From: Apodemia mormo
Lineage: Eukaryota; Arthropoda; Insecta; Lepidoptera; Riodinidae
NCBI GenBank assembly: GCA_036924255.1
Contig: JAUPFN010000027.1
Location: 8,015,735 to 8,079,734 of the forward strand
Direction of reading: 5' to 3'
Length of the DNA: 64,000 bases
The notes under the pieces are model-generated. The model searched no databases. It was not told where the DNA came from and saw nothing but the letters and a program-made list of their open reading frames with translations. Within the stretch, counting starts at the first letter, position 1. The number at the start of each line of letters is the position of its first letter. The translations under genes and the position numbers were made by a program. Below, in pieces: positions 1-11,313 of this stretch.

Positions 1-313
1 CAATACTTGCCATTGTCGTGTTCCGGTTTGGAGGGTAGGGTAGCCGGTAAACTTGTAAAAATGCATAAGTCTACCGGCTACCTTATTCTTGCTGCTTGCT
101 AACCGGAACACGACATCGACAAGCACTGACGCAATAGCGTCAGTGCTTGTCGATGTCGTGATCCGGTTTGGAGGGTAAAGTAGGCGGTAAACTTATGCAT
201 GTGGCATTAGACCTCGCCACAAGATAGCAACGCACCATTAACATCTTTGGTGTCTATAGGCGATGGTTCCATCAGGAGACCCATCTGCTTGTTTGCTATC
301 TTATGATATAAAA
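1..313. mobile_element. S1 SINE-like copies in inverted arrangement
   Basis: A partial + copy (1 to about 63), a partial - copy (about 64-134) and a + copy with tail (about 135-313, ending TTATGATATAAAAAAAA). The last two meet in a near-perfect palindrome with 32-bp arms (101-132 and 137-168, one mismatch). Confidence 0.7.
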
Positions 314-524
314 AAAAACCATTGACTTACTAATTAGTAATTACTAATTAGTAAGTCAATAATGAAACCAAATAATATTCAGTGCTCAGTCTCTCAGTCA
401 AACTTATACTCGGGTCAACTCTAGACAGTCTAAAATCGCAATAACACGGATCTGCGCTATATACCGATAATATAGCTGCGGATTTGAGCCTTTCTTCACG
501 TATTTCCCCCATGTTTGTCCGTGA

Positions 525-835
525 TGTTGTCTATTTGAAGACCAGACCATCTGCCGTACTGCCAGGCAGTTCGTAAAAGGCGAACTATTGACTATACGAG
601 TCACTACCACCGTGGCATGGTAGAGTTCTGCATTATCTCGCACAGGTCTGGTACAACTGCCTTATTTATTATCATTGTCGTATTCCGGTTTGGAGAATAA
701 CCTTATGCAAATGGCATTAATACCCTGTTACAAGCATAGCAACGCTCCATTGTCTATAAGCGATGGTTATCTCTTTCCATCAAGAGCGCCATCTGCTAGT
801 TTGCAATCCTATGATATAATAAAAAGAATTGCAAA
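525..835 (+). mobile_element. S1 SINE-like copy
   Basis: Contains the family's ordered landmarks CTGCCAGGCAG, AGTCACTACCACC, GTAGAGTTCTGCATT, GTATTCCGGTTTGGAG, the GATGGTTATCTCTTTCCATC segment and an A-rich end. Some internal deletion. Confidence 0.75.
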
Positions 836-904
836 ACTCGAAAGTGCATTCACTTAAGCTAATATCAAACCTGTTTAATTAAATTAATTGAACTTGATAG
901 TCGG

Positions 905-1180
905 CTATTGAATCCATACTTCCATACTAATATTATAAATCTCTTCTTCAGGCCTAAACCACTGAATCGATTTTGATGAAATTTGGTACAAAGATAGTTT
1001 GAGACCCGAGAAAGAGCAGGATAGTTTTTATCCCAGAAATCCCGCGGAAACGGGAACTATGCGGATTTTTGGAACGAAGTTCCTTATCGCGCGTTGTGAA
1101 AGAGCGCTAGACGGAAAAAATTCTTACGAAAAGTTATCACGACACTTTTTGCTATAGTAAACTAACTATTGTAAGCTGTG
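905..1180 (+). mobile_element. Helitron/RTE-like repeat fragment
   Basis: Contains CCATACTAATATTATAAAT and the common lepidopteran stretch with AACCACTGAATCGATTTTG and ATCCCGCGGAAACGGG. A later piece TTTTGGAACGAAGTTCCTTA recurs at 55009-55029. Confidence 0.5.
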
Positions 1181-1206
1181 CGGCGTGCGCATGTTTCTCT
1201 GTCTGT

Positions 1207-1226
1207 CTCTCTCTCTCTCTCTCTCT
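1207..1226. repeat. (CT)n microsatellite
   Basis: About ten CT dinucleotides. Confidence 0.9.
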
Positions 1227-1269
1227 TATAGAAAGCAAGCCAGATTTACATTTCATTACAATTTAAAAT

Positions 1270-1605
1270 TTTATTACAATTCCCTAACTAATCAATCGAA
1301 AGGAACTTCATTCCATCCGGGTGTCCCTTGACACCTCTCAAGTTTTTTATTTTATAAATTTTTCCACAGCTAGTTCCAAATAAAATTGGCCCTTATCTAG
1401 ATATTGGGTAACTTGTCTGTTCGTATTTATGTAACCTTCAATCAGCTGATGTTTGCAGTGAAACTGTCTCCGTAACCTCTAAACGATGAGCCATTTTTGT
1501 CTCTTAGCCAATTATTTCACTACCCATAAATGGGTTGAATTATTATCGTAGTCGGCAACTTGTCTGCACTTTTGTTGCGACCTTTAATTCAATTAGTTGA
1601 TGACT
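1270..1605. other. No gene recognised
   Basis: Non-coding. Two loosely similar stretches (AACTTGTCTG... at about 1409 and 1557) may be an old internal duplication. Confidence 0.5.
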
Positions 1606-1607
1606 GT

Positions 1608-1735
1608 TATAAAGCTGACTCTTCGGTTGATTGGTTAGCGACCGAGACTAAATAATTAATAGGGCTCAGGTTCGATTCCCGACAGGTACAAACATTTGTG
1701 TCTATAATAATAATAATAATAATAATAATCATTTA
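1608..1735 (+). mobile_element. tRNA-derived SINE S3, head fragment with ATA microsatellite
   Basis: GGTTGATTGGTTAGCGACC and B-box CAGGTTCGATTCCCGACAGG, followed by an (ATA)n run at about 1703-1730 in place of the body. Confidence 0.6.
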
Positions 1736-1906
1736 ATTCAGGCAACATGACCCATATTATAAATACCTTATAGACTAACATACATATATACTTAAAAACT
1801 ACACTTTATGAAATATACTTCTGTATTTATACAATGTGTAACAAATACATCATCTGACCAGTAGCGAATAGCGTTATAGCTACTAAAACACATAAATATT
1901 TCCTTA

Positions 1907-2477
1907 CTAGCTGTTGCCCACGACTTCGTCCGCGCGGATTTCGTTTACTCCGCACTGCTTCTCCCCCGTAGGTAATAGCATGATAATATGTAGCCTATAT
2001 GTTGATCCAACCTATTAGTATATATTCATGCAAAATTTAAAGTAAATCCATGCAGTACTTTTTGAGTTTACCCCGGACATACATACAGACAAAAAGACAA
2101 AAATTCTAAAAACTATATTTTGGCTTCATATCGATTGTAGATCAAATTCAAATTCAAATTCAAATATTTATTTGGTATCAACTTATACATAAACTTACGA
2201 TACTATTGAAGAAATATGAGCAATTCCCTTAAAATAAATTTATGAAGAGTACAATTGAGTGCAATTTACATACATGTACATTAACTTAAACAAAAAAAAA
2301 AAACACAAGACAGAAAACGAATGCTTGAAATGCTTTTATTACTTTCGTATCGCAAGTGATGTGATACCAAAATGGAACCCAAATCAGCCTACAGCAAGCA
2401 GATCACGCCCCAAGTATTCTTTAAAAAATATTCAATGTACAGTTTTGACTTTCCTACGATTTTATTATATGTATAGA
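1907..2477 (-). mobile_element. Helitron-like element (- strand) split by a LINE-tail insertion
   Basis: The 3' half (1907-2144) and 5' part (2400-2477) together match the reverse complement of 16637-16961. They are separated by a 255-bp insert bounded by AGATCA (2139-2144 and 2400-2405), a target duplication. Confidence 0.7.
2145..2399 (-). mobile_element. LINE 3' fragment with AATTC-repeat tail inserted in a Helitron
   Basis: The insert starts with a short AAATTC repeat (2145-2165), which on the - strand is a TTTGAA-type tail typical of some lepidopteran LINE insertions. It is flanked by a 6-bp AGATCA duplication. The internal sequence is not recognised and has no ORF. Confidence 0.5.
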
Positions 2478-2479
2478 TA

Positions 2480-2825
2480 ATTGATGTTGCTCCGGGCTTC
2501 TTTAAAGAATAGACCAACTGTCGTTCTGTCAGGCAGATCGTAAAAGCCAACCGATGGGTTATATGTGTCACTACCATAGTGACTACTTGGTGGTAGAGTA
2601 CCGCAAGGACTCGCCCGGATGTTTGGTACCAGTATCTTACCTATTCCTACCGCAACCGCGTCAGTGCTTCTCACTGTCGTATTCCGGTTTGGAGGATAAG
2701 GTAACCAGTAATGCATGTGACATTAAGACCATCTCATTGGATAACCATCGCCAATAGACACCAAGATATTAATGGTAGCCGTGTAGCGGGGCGGAATGCT
2801 AGACGCATACCGTCTACTTAATCAG
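2480..2825 (+). mobile_element. S1 SINE-like copy with inverted tail piece
   Basis: + copy from about 2480 to 2730, then an oppositely oriented tail fragment (CCATCGCCAATAGACACC) to about 2820. Confidence 0.7.
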
Positions 2826-2979
2826 AAAAAGGTAGGGTAGTACTAGAGTAAGGTATTATATCCGAAAACATTGCGGAAAACTACCACATAGTTAGTAGTT
2901 ATAATGTTAGACATGTATTAGCCTTCTCTCATTTTTTACGAGATGCCTAAGCAGTTAGGCTGTTGGTTTATTGTTTAAA

Positions 2980-3085
2980 ACCAGGCCCTGACCAGTACAA
3001 GTGCTATCCGGTTACCTTACCCTGACCGGACCACGACAGTGACATGCATTGACGCTATTGCGACAGGCAAAAGTAATGTGGTGGC
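2980..3085 (-). mobile_element. S1 SINE-like fragment
   Basis: Retains CCGGTTACCTTACCCT and GACGCTATTGCGACAGG on the complementary orientation. Confidence 0.55.
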
Positions 3086-3299
3086 ATGGGCGTAACGTAA
3101 TGTGCCGAAAAAACAATTGAAAGATCAAAATCGATCATCGTTTCCAAAATATAAGCTTTTCAAAACTGAAATTACTGTCATTTGTAAAAGAAAATTTTGA
3201 TTTTTGTATCTGAAATAGTCTATGCTTGAGTATATTTTGCTGCTTTTCTTTCAGGGATGGCCTGCAGGGTTAATCGGTTTACATATTTTTTATAATAAT

Positions 3300-3822
3300 A
3301 TCAGATAATTTATTTAAAATATATTTTTATAAGAATATAAGATAGCAAACAACCATCTCTTTGTATACCGCTTATGAAAAAATATATGAAATAAAATAAA
3401 GAAACCATTTTAAACTTGGTATCAATAGGCGATAATTATCTCTTTCTATAGATGGAACTATTCATGGAAATGTTTTTGCTATCAACATAACCCAATAAAC
3501 CCAAAACAAGCGGTTCTATACATCAAACAATTTTATTCTTCTTATTTACGATGTTGTATATAGCAAAGAGGTCACAGCGCCTAGTTTGTTTCTCACGACA
3601 CGTTTTGCGTGGAATTTCATTGTAACATATTTGCACGTCACAAGCTTTAAACAAAAAGAAAGATTCAGTGTTTATTCTGTCGAAAATTGTATACAAGAAA
3701 TTTGGTCACTAATTTGAAAACATACATTTTTTTTAAGTTAAATACCAATTTTTTCTGAAGTTATGCCAATTTTTTTGAAGTTATACTTCTTTTTGGGAGT
3801 TTGAAAAATGGGAAACAAATTT
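3300..3822. other. No gene recognised
   Basis: AT-rich non-coding sequence. About 3390-3470 weakly resembles an S1 tail; nothing else found. Confidence 0.5.
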
Positions 3823-4155
3823 TTACGATGGGCGCATACACCCAACAGCTGACAAAAAAAAACGATGTGATGACGTTAACTGATATTACGATGGAGGAGG
3901 ACACCGGCAGCAAGCGACATGAAGTTAGCTAATATTACGATGGGCGCACACATTGACAGCCAACGACATGAAGTAGGCTGATATTATAATGAGCGCTCAC
4001 ACCAACAGCCACGACATGAAGTTAGCTGGCATTACGATGCGCTCGCACACTGGCAGCTAACGCCATGAAGTTAGCTAATATTACAATGAGGGTGCACACC
4101 GACAGCCAGTGACATGAAGTTAGCTGATATTACGATCGGCGCACACACCAATCTT
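3823..4155 (+). repeat. Minisatellite, about 6 units of roughly 50 bp
   Basis: Units contain ATTACGATGGGCGCACAC, then ACAGCC, then CGACATGAAGTTAGCTGAT, repeated with moderate divergence. It runs straight into the CR1-like LINE fragment. Confidence 0.75.
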
Positions 4156-4432
4156 AAACAAAGAGTTATGTTTGGAAATCCACAACTATGCGTTTTTCTC
4201 GGCACTTTTTGCCTCGCACTACTTTGTTGTGGAACCAATTACCGGCAGGGGTGTTTCCAAACGGATACGACTTGGGGGCCTTCAAGAAAAGAGCTTACTC
4301 ATTCTTAAAAGTCCAGCAACGCAACTGCAAGACCTCTGGTATTGTGGATGTCCATGGGTGGCGGTGACTAAGTGCACCTCCTGCTCGTTTGCCCTCTCTT
4401 CTATAACAAATTTAAAAAAAATGTTGAGCTAA
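4156..4432 (+). mobile_element. CR1/Zenon-like LINE 3' end fragment
   Basis: Contains CCACAACTATGCG, GGCACTTTTTGCCTCGCACT, CCGGCAGGGG, TCCATGGGTGGCGGTGA and CTGCTCGTTTGCCCTCT, the 3' end I recognise from lepidopteran CR1-type LINEs. A second copy is at 56150-56460. Short ORFs here do not encode a complete protein. Confidence 0.65.
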
Positions 4433-5394
4433 TACTAATAACTTAATGTGCGTACATAAGTAAACATTCGGGTAAAAAAAGTAGCATATGTCACTTCTGG
4501 ACAATGAAACTTTCTAAAGGTGAAAGAATTTTTAAAATCGAATAGTTTTTGAAGTTAAATCGTAACAAGAAATAAAAAAAATTTCCTTTCCTGTATAAAA
4601 TATTGGTTAAATTAAGATTATGATATGTATGCATATTTTTTTATGACGTGACGTGTAAAAATGTATAATCTGTGTGTGTAGCTGGATCTGTGCTTCATAT
4701 AAAACATAAACTCCAACCCTTATATTGGGGTTAAAGCTGAAATGAATACACATTGAATAGCCCAACCCAACACAGTTGATGTCAGGTAATTGAGTACACG
4801 ATAAAAGTGTATTGACCTGATAATAACCATTGCCAAAATATCTACAGACCGCATACACAATATTGTAGTGTGCTGTGTGGGCTTTGACAAGAGAAAGGCT
4901 GATATGAATCTACATATAGATACAAGGTTGTATATTCATGTAATAATATTATAACTAGCTGTCGATGATATTTTACTACGAAGATGATACTTACCTTGAA
5001 TTTTACTTAATCATCGTACTCTCTATCGACTATCTGAATAAAACACTTCGTCAAAATTGTTAGAACCGTTTCGGGACAATTATTTACATACAAGTATACT
5101 AGAATTGCTCGTTTGAAGTGTAAGATTATTTTTAACCGACTTGGAAAAATAAGTGTATTTCCACACATGTTTTAAAGTTTAACATGTTTAGAATCTTTGT
5201 AAATTGGAAGTCAGTGAAAAAATAGTGACATAAAATTAGAGAAAGAATCTGACAGTATGCCACTTAAGATTGTCCTAAACTAAGAAAAGATTAGTGCGAT
5301 TACACATATATCTGATATCTTGAAGCGCAATAATAGCATCACCGACTAGAAACGATTGCCTACTACCTGTATTCTACAGTCCGCTGTATTATAA
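4433..5394. other. No gene recognised
   Basis: Non-coding. About 5248-5310 (GACAGTATGCCACTTAAGAT, CCTAAACTAAGA) matches small repeat pieces at about 29865-29925, 30600-30650 and 45165-45270, so a short dispersed repeat is present. Confidence 0.5.
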
Positions 5395-5585
5395 AAGCTT
5401 TTGGTCAATCCAACAGGAAAATATATTTTTTCAGGACAAAAAGAACCTTATGTGCTATTCCAGGTTATCATTTGCCCGTATGCCAAATTTTATCCAAATC
5501 GGTCTAGCCGTTTTTGCTTGATTGAGTAACAAACATCCAAAAAAATCTAAACATACAAACTTTCACATTTATAATATATATGTTA
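5395..5585 (-). mobile_element. Helitron-like fragment (relative of 56918-57352)
   Basis: Shares ATTATAAAAGCTTTTGG, CTATTCCAGGT, GCCAAATTTTATCCAAATC and GAGTAACAAACATCC with the intron 5 copies. Diverged, no intact ends seen. Confidence 0.5.
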
Positions 5586-5739
5586 TTAATCGGTATTACG
5601 TACACTGATAGATGTGTGCTTGTGTGCACTTGTATATTGCCGAGTCGAACGATGAGAGAAGGCGTAATATTGTGATCATATTATACAGTTTAATTCTTGC
5701 TCTGGTGTCCGTATGAGTTTTTAAAACTTGGCAACCCTA

Positions 5740-5905
5740 CTCTGTTCATTTTTTTTATTGTCGATAGGGAAGCGCTTGACCACGATCTCGCCTGATGGTA
5801 AGCTAAGATGCGGCCTAAGATGGAACGCGCTTTTTGAAAGTCAAGTCAAAAAATCATGGCCAATCCAACTTACCGTCGTTTCCAATTTCAGTAAAATTAC
5901 CTCCT
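5740..5905 (-). mobile_element. LINE-tail-like repeat fragment
   Basis: Contains AGGGAAGCGCTTGACCACGA and CCTGATGGTAAGCTAAGATG, words common at the ends of lepidopteran non-LTR elements. Class and direction are uncertain. Confidence 0.4.
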
Positions 5906-6074
5906 ATCGTTAGTTTACGTAGACTAATATATATTGTAGCCATTCTACTATCTGGCATTCTGACCCAATTTCTACGGAACTGAAACGGAAGTTTAGGAAA
6001 ATAGGTCAGCTTGCTCGAGGATTGTGGAACAAAGTGTCATTTGTATATGAAATTTACGGGAAGAAAATAAATGT

Positions 6075-6230
6075 TAGTATATATCTGTGCGAATATTATA
6101 AAGAGAAAGCATTTGTTTTTTTTTTGTATCTTTGTAACGAATAAACTCAAAAACTACTGAACCGATGTTAAAAATTATTTTACCGTTAGAAAACTACACT
6201 ACCCAAAAGTAATATACACTTTTTATCCCG
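6075..6230 (+). mobile_element. Probable Helitron/RTE-like 5' fragment
   Basis: Contains GCGAATATTATAAAGAG and AACTCAAAAACTACTGAACC, words typical of the ubiquitous lepidopteran repeat start. It stops where an S1 SINE begins at about 6234. Confidence 0.35.
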
Positions 6231-6233
6231 TGT

Positions 6234-6533
6234 TGGTTCGGGCTCCTTTGAAGAATAGGCCAACCGCCGTTCTGCCAGGCAGGTCGTAAAAAGCGACGGA
6301 TTGCGTCACTACCATCGTGGCTACTAGACTACCGCATTATCTATTCCTGCTGCAAAAGCATCAGTACTTGTAACTGTCATGTTCCGGTATTAAAGGTAAG
6401 GTAGCCGGTAAACTTGTGCATGTGGCATTAGACCTCGCCACAAGACAGCAACGCACCATTAACATCTTTGGTGTCTATAGGCGATTGTTGTCTCTTTCCA
6501 TCAGGAAAACCATCTGCTTGTTTGCTATCTTAA
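6234..6533 (+). mobile_element. S1 SINE-like copy, nearly full length
   Basis: Head TCGGGCTCCTTTGAAGAATA, body and tail GCTTGTTTGCTATCTTAAAAAA present, with a short internal deletion. Confidence 0.8.
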
Positions 6534-6535
6534 AA

Positions 6536-7850
6536 AATCTAAATCGTTGTGATGTCCGTTTACAGAGTTTACGTATTATCATTTGGTTTCAATGAGTATG
6601 CCGCGATATACCAGTGTGCTTTTAGGTGCGAATAGGCTATCCCCTAGACCACAAGACAGTTTTTAATACTGCTAAACAAAATTGTAGATTTCAGGTCTTG
6701 TTTTTTTGCTATTCGGTGTTTTTGTTTTTAGAGTTCCGGACTCAACATCCGGATAATTTACAACGTGTAGCTTTCTCTGTTCATTTATTTATAGCCGCGT
6801 AGACTCTACACAACCTCTACGCCGTAGAGGTTCTTATATAGCTGTAAATGTAACTATGAGAAATGTTTGAGTTCATCAGATTAAAGGAGTCCAGCCAAAT
6901 TAATACTGTCAATTTATAGATTTATTTGATTATTAAATGTATCATCACGCCGGTTCCTTTTTTATGTAGGCCGAGAAAACCAAACCTCGATAAAAGGTCC
7001 AGTCCATCACAATTTACCGGTTTGCAGGTTGACGAGATGACTGGACATTACCATTGATATATTCTCCTGAACCGATAGACTATCACTTGTTTCTTTCGTT
7101 GACAGCTTTACGTACTCATGCGAGTCACGAGTGTGACCACATACCAATACTGGACTTCAAAAAAAGACTTTTTCAGATATTTCGGGTATGAAATTATAAA
7201 GTTTGTTCTGAAACTGCTAAATGTTACCCAAAATACCATCGCATGAGTATTGTTCATGATCTTTTGAATGACGTCAATGGTGAGATAAATTTGCTTAAAA
7301 GGGTTACTAATGGTTAGAAAACATGAGTATATATGGTTGTGACGTCAAAACCAAAACTTGGTCACCCTAATAGAAGCTACCAGAAGAAATAAGGCCGAAA
7401 AAATACACACCAAATGCGATTAAAAGCATCAATGGTGGAGTGCATCTTGTGTTTTTGCCAGAGAGTCTTTACCTTGAACCTTGAAGTTATGCGCCGTTCG
7501 CGTGATGTGATGTGAAAAAACGTTATAATTAGTTTTACAGATGCAGGCGTTATATTGCGGAAATCCATATTTCTCTCTCTTTGATTCACGAGGCTAAACA
7601 ATTCATGGCTTTTTCCATCACGATAATTGATCGGCTCACATGTTGTTATCTGTAAAATTTTGACAAAATCAACAACACAAGTGGCTCAAGCCGTATTCTC
7701 CGGTCTTAAAACCCCGTGACTTTTTCCTATTTTAATTCAATTATTAATTCAATTATTATCATCGAGAAGTATCTTGATTTATATATATTACAAGGCTTAG
7801 TTTTATTTATTTAAAATCAATTATAATATTACGGGGTTTGCCATCGGGGA
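6536..7850. other. No gene recognised
   Basis: 1.3 kb of single-copy-looking non-coding sequence upstream of RyR; reading frames are short and not protein-like. Confidence 0.5.
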
Positions 7851-7854
7851 GATT

Positions 7855-7945
7855 AAGACTGCATCGCCCATGTTGCCGGAATGTGCTCGCATTGGATATG
7901 TCTTTAGTGCTATAGGCGATGGTTATCTCTTTCAATACTTTATAC
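7855..7945 (+). mobile_element. Degraded S1 tail fragment
   Basis: Only TATAGGCGATGGTTATCTCT and weak flanking similarity remain. Confidence 0.4.
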
Positions 7946-7949
7946 TTTT

Positions 7950-9201
7950 GACGTCATAGCTTGATATACTCCATTTTCACTTACTACTGTTTCACAAAAC
8001 ACTTTTTTATTTTTTTATATCATCAACCGCATCGATATAAAATTGATTTTTACTGCATCTTCGAGGCTACGATACATTTATCAAAAAAAAAAACCGGTAC
8101 AAGTGAATTTTAACATAATTATCTAATTTATCTCTATCAGAAAAACAATCTGCTTATTTAATTTACTACGAAATTAAAAAAAAGATATATCTGTACCTAA
8201 TTCCCTATAGACGATTTTCAGTTCCTTATCATACATCAAACCTGTCACCTATAAACCCTCGACCCTCGATCAATCATCCCTTCCGACACATTTGTATTTC
8301 ACACTGTAGAAATACTGTTACCTACTTTCTACACTACATTATAAAGTTCGTTATTCGTTTTATTGACAAGCTTATTTTTTCATAGGACAGCAAACAAAAC
8401 GTTTTTCGAATGATAACGATAATTATTTATTCCGAATAAATAATGATCGCTATTTAGGTCCTAAATATGTCAATCCTAGTGTCTGACTAATGCTGGTGAG
8501 CGTGTGCCTGTCCGGCGTATGGTAGAAACCTATAACAAATATTTTATTAATATTGAGATTTTTTCCGTTAGCTTAAATCAGTTTAAACAGGCAGTTTTGA
8601 AAAATCTTATAAATTGTGATTTATGTAGCTCTAATACCTAGTTACCTATTTCGTATTTTTAATTTGATTTTAATGTGATTAATAATATTTAAAATAATAA
8701 TTTACTATTTATGTGATATGATTAATATGATGAATGCTTTTAATTTATCTAAATTCTTTTGTCTATACGACAATTCTGCATGCTATTATTTGTCTTAATT
8801 TTTTTAGTTTATTAATGTGAAAGTAGTAATCTGAGAACAGTGTTGTTAACTGCGTTATAATTTTTTTTTTGTTAAATTTTATATGATAATCTACAATGTA
8901 TGCTGTTTACTATTCCAAATGAATAAAATAAAAAAAATAAAAATAAAAAAACTTCAATAATTATAAATGCGAAAGTTTGATGGATGGATGAATATTTATT
9001 ACTTTTATATACAAAAACGGTTGAAACGATTTGCATATACATATAACTTAAGTTTAAAATATTTTTCACTCATTGTTTTATCAACTGTAAATAATTTTAT
9101 AAACTGTGAATAATTTTATCAATGAAAATGATTTTTCGTATTTTATAAGTAGAAAGTTTTTATAAAATATCGTTGATCCTAGGTACTGTTTTTATAGTCT
9201 A
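7950..9201. other. No gene recognised, very AT-rich
   Basis: Many A and T tracts, no ORF or repeat structure that I can identify. Confidence 0.5.
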
Positions 9202-9721
9202 AGATCCGACCGCGTGATTTATACGTTCACATGTTTGATTAATAAAATATAATTTTTATCGATATTTATAACTAAACCAATGCAGATCCGCAAAGGTGGC
9301 CATCCAAATTTGGCCGCAATTAATTTTAATTAAAATGTAATTAATTATTTATTTTTGAACAATTACGTTCACTTGTAATTGTTAAAAAATATATTTCATT
9401 AGAAAGAAATATACCTGAGATACCGAGAAAGTTCAAGGTGCCATCCCTCACTTGGCCGCAACCTAATGTCAGCCAGGTGTAAACAGGTATAATTTCGTTA
9501 AATATATACGTTCATAATGTATTATCATGTTATACATACCAAATTGAAGATTAATTCTTTCCCTACATGATGAGATATAGGTGCCTATGCAAAAATGCCC
9601 GCAAATAGTGACTGCCAACGATTAAAGATAAATAAAAGCGAGAGAAACTTAAGATAAACACCGCATGTCGAATAAAGATAGAGCATGCCAGCTGCTTGTC
9701 GTTTTCATGCTACTGCGCATG
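9202..9721 (+). repeat. Left arm of the foldback element
   Basis: Pairs with 10503-11023 in reverse complement with very few differences; one visible mismatch is in the TTTATAA(C/A)TAAACC stretch. Its inner end is CATGCTACTGCGCATG. Confidence 0.85.
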
Positions 9722-10502
9722 AAATTTTTTATAATAAAAAAAAGTTGCATTTTAAATCAAAAATAAAAATTCACTTTTTGTTGTCACTATCCCTATTAAA
9801 TGAAAAAAAGGTTTGTGCATTTTTCTTTTAAAATATATAATTAACAAACAATTTTTTTAAACAAATAATAATTGTTAAATAAATGATTCCAACATTTTTT
9901 GTTTTCAAAAAATAAAACTGAAAAATTTATATTAATCAGATCCCTGATTAAAGAACCGAATTAAAAGCAATGGAAACAGAATTCAACAGAATTAAAAAAT
10001 CAGTTCTGTTTAATTCTGTTACCATTGTTTTTAATTCAGTTCTTTAATCAAGGATTCAAGGAAAATAAACGAAACTTTATATTGATGAAAATAAAAATAA
10101 AAAAAACATTTGTGTATAAAGATAAATTTTAATATAGATTCAAATTAACGTCTTACAGTTCAAAGTTATTGTTTGAGTTGGATATAATTAAAAAAAAAAT
10201 TAAAAACACTGGTTTGGATAGTAATTTTTATGACATTTTTTATGAAGACCGAAAATAAACGAAACTTAATATTGTTAAAAATTGTAATAAAACAAAATTT
10301 ATTTAAAAGATAAATTTTATATTTAAAATGACGTTTCACAGTTAAAAAATATTGTTTTAGTTGAATATAATTAAAAAAATATTGAAAACACTAGTTTGGT
10401 AGATTAATTATTATGACATATTATTTTTACTGCTCAATTTTTGGAGTATTTTAAACTCCAAGCAAATACGCGAGCTACTAGTTGAGCACCTTATCTATGG
10501 AC

Positions 10503-11023
10503 GCATGCGCAGTAGCATGAAAACGACAAGCAGCTGGCATGCTCTATCTTTATTCGACATGCGGTGTTTATCTTAAGTTTCTCTCGCTTTTATTTATCTT
10601 TAATCGTTGGCAGTCACTATTTGCGGGCATTTTTGCATAGGCACCTATATCTCATCATGTAGGGAAAGAATTAATCTTCAATTTGGTATGTATAACATGA
10701 TAATACATTATGAACGTATATATTTAACGAAATTATACCTGTTTACACCTGGCTGACATTAGGTTGCGGCCAAGTGAGGGATGGCACCTTGAACTTTCTC
10801 GGTATCTCAGGTATATTTCTTTCTAATGAAATATATTTTTTAACAATTACAAGTGAACGTAATTGTTCAAAAATAAATAATTAATTACATTTTAATTAAA
10901 ATTAATTGCGGCCAAATTTGGATGGCCACCTTTGCGGATCTGCATTGGTTTATTTATAAATATCGATAAAAATTATATTTTATTAATCAAACATGTGAAC
11001 GTATAAATCACGCGGTCGGATCT
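10503..11023 (-). repeat. Right arm of the foldback element
   Basis: Reverse complement of the left arm. It is followed by unrelated sequence, and a tRNA-derived SINE starts about 40 bp further on. Confidence 0.85.
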
Positions 11024-11062
11024 CGTACTATTATCTGTCTAGCTGGTTTTGAGACAATTAAA

Positions 11063-11313
11063 TAAGAAAAAGAGTATCTTCACGCCCGTATCCCCGAAGA
11101 AGTAGACAGAGAACAACCAGTGGACTCATGATTAGCCGAATATACTTAGTCCCATAATGTAAAAGGTGGCAAGCTTAACACCAACCGGGCACACATATAA
11201 TCCCGTGCAACTTTTTTTATCAGAAAATCGAAATGCCAACCCGGAAATCGAACCCAGGACCTCATATGGTCAACACCGAACACCAGGCCACTAGACTACA
11301 GAGGTGATTAATG
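11063..11313 (-). mobile_element. tRNA-derived SINE S2
   Basis: - copy with GTATCTTCACGCCCGTATCC at the tail side and tRNA-like head near 11240-11310 (B-box as GGTTCGATTTCC, A-box region TAGTCTAGTGG). Lies 40 bp after the foldback element. Confidence 0.75.

Larger units (their letters stand above)
9202..11023. mobile_element. Foldback-type element with arms of about 520 bp
   Basis: The left arm 9202-9721 and right arm 10503-11023 are near-perfect inverted copies (ends AGATCCGACCGCG and its complement). They enclose an AT-rich spacer of about 780 bp. Each arm contains two related submotifs ending in TTGGCCGCAA. The spacer has no ORF of note, contains its own inverted repeat (about 9952-10052) and two diverged direct repeats (about 10064-10245 and 10250-10425). 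I see no convincing target-site duplication at the outer ends. It could be a non-autonomous DNA transposon of the Galileo/foldback type. The superfamily is not established. Confidence 0.75.

Noticed and set aside
9196..11029. Polinton/Maverick assignment of the foldback element on the basis of AG...CT ends
   Set aside because: The flanking 6 bases (AGTCTA and CGTACT) are not a duplication, and the element has no Polinton genes.
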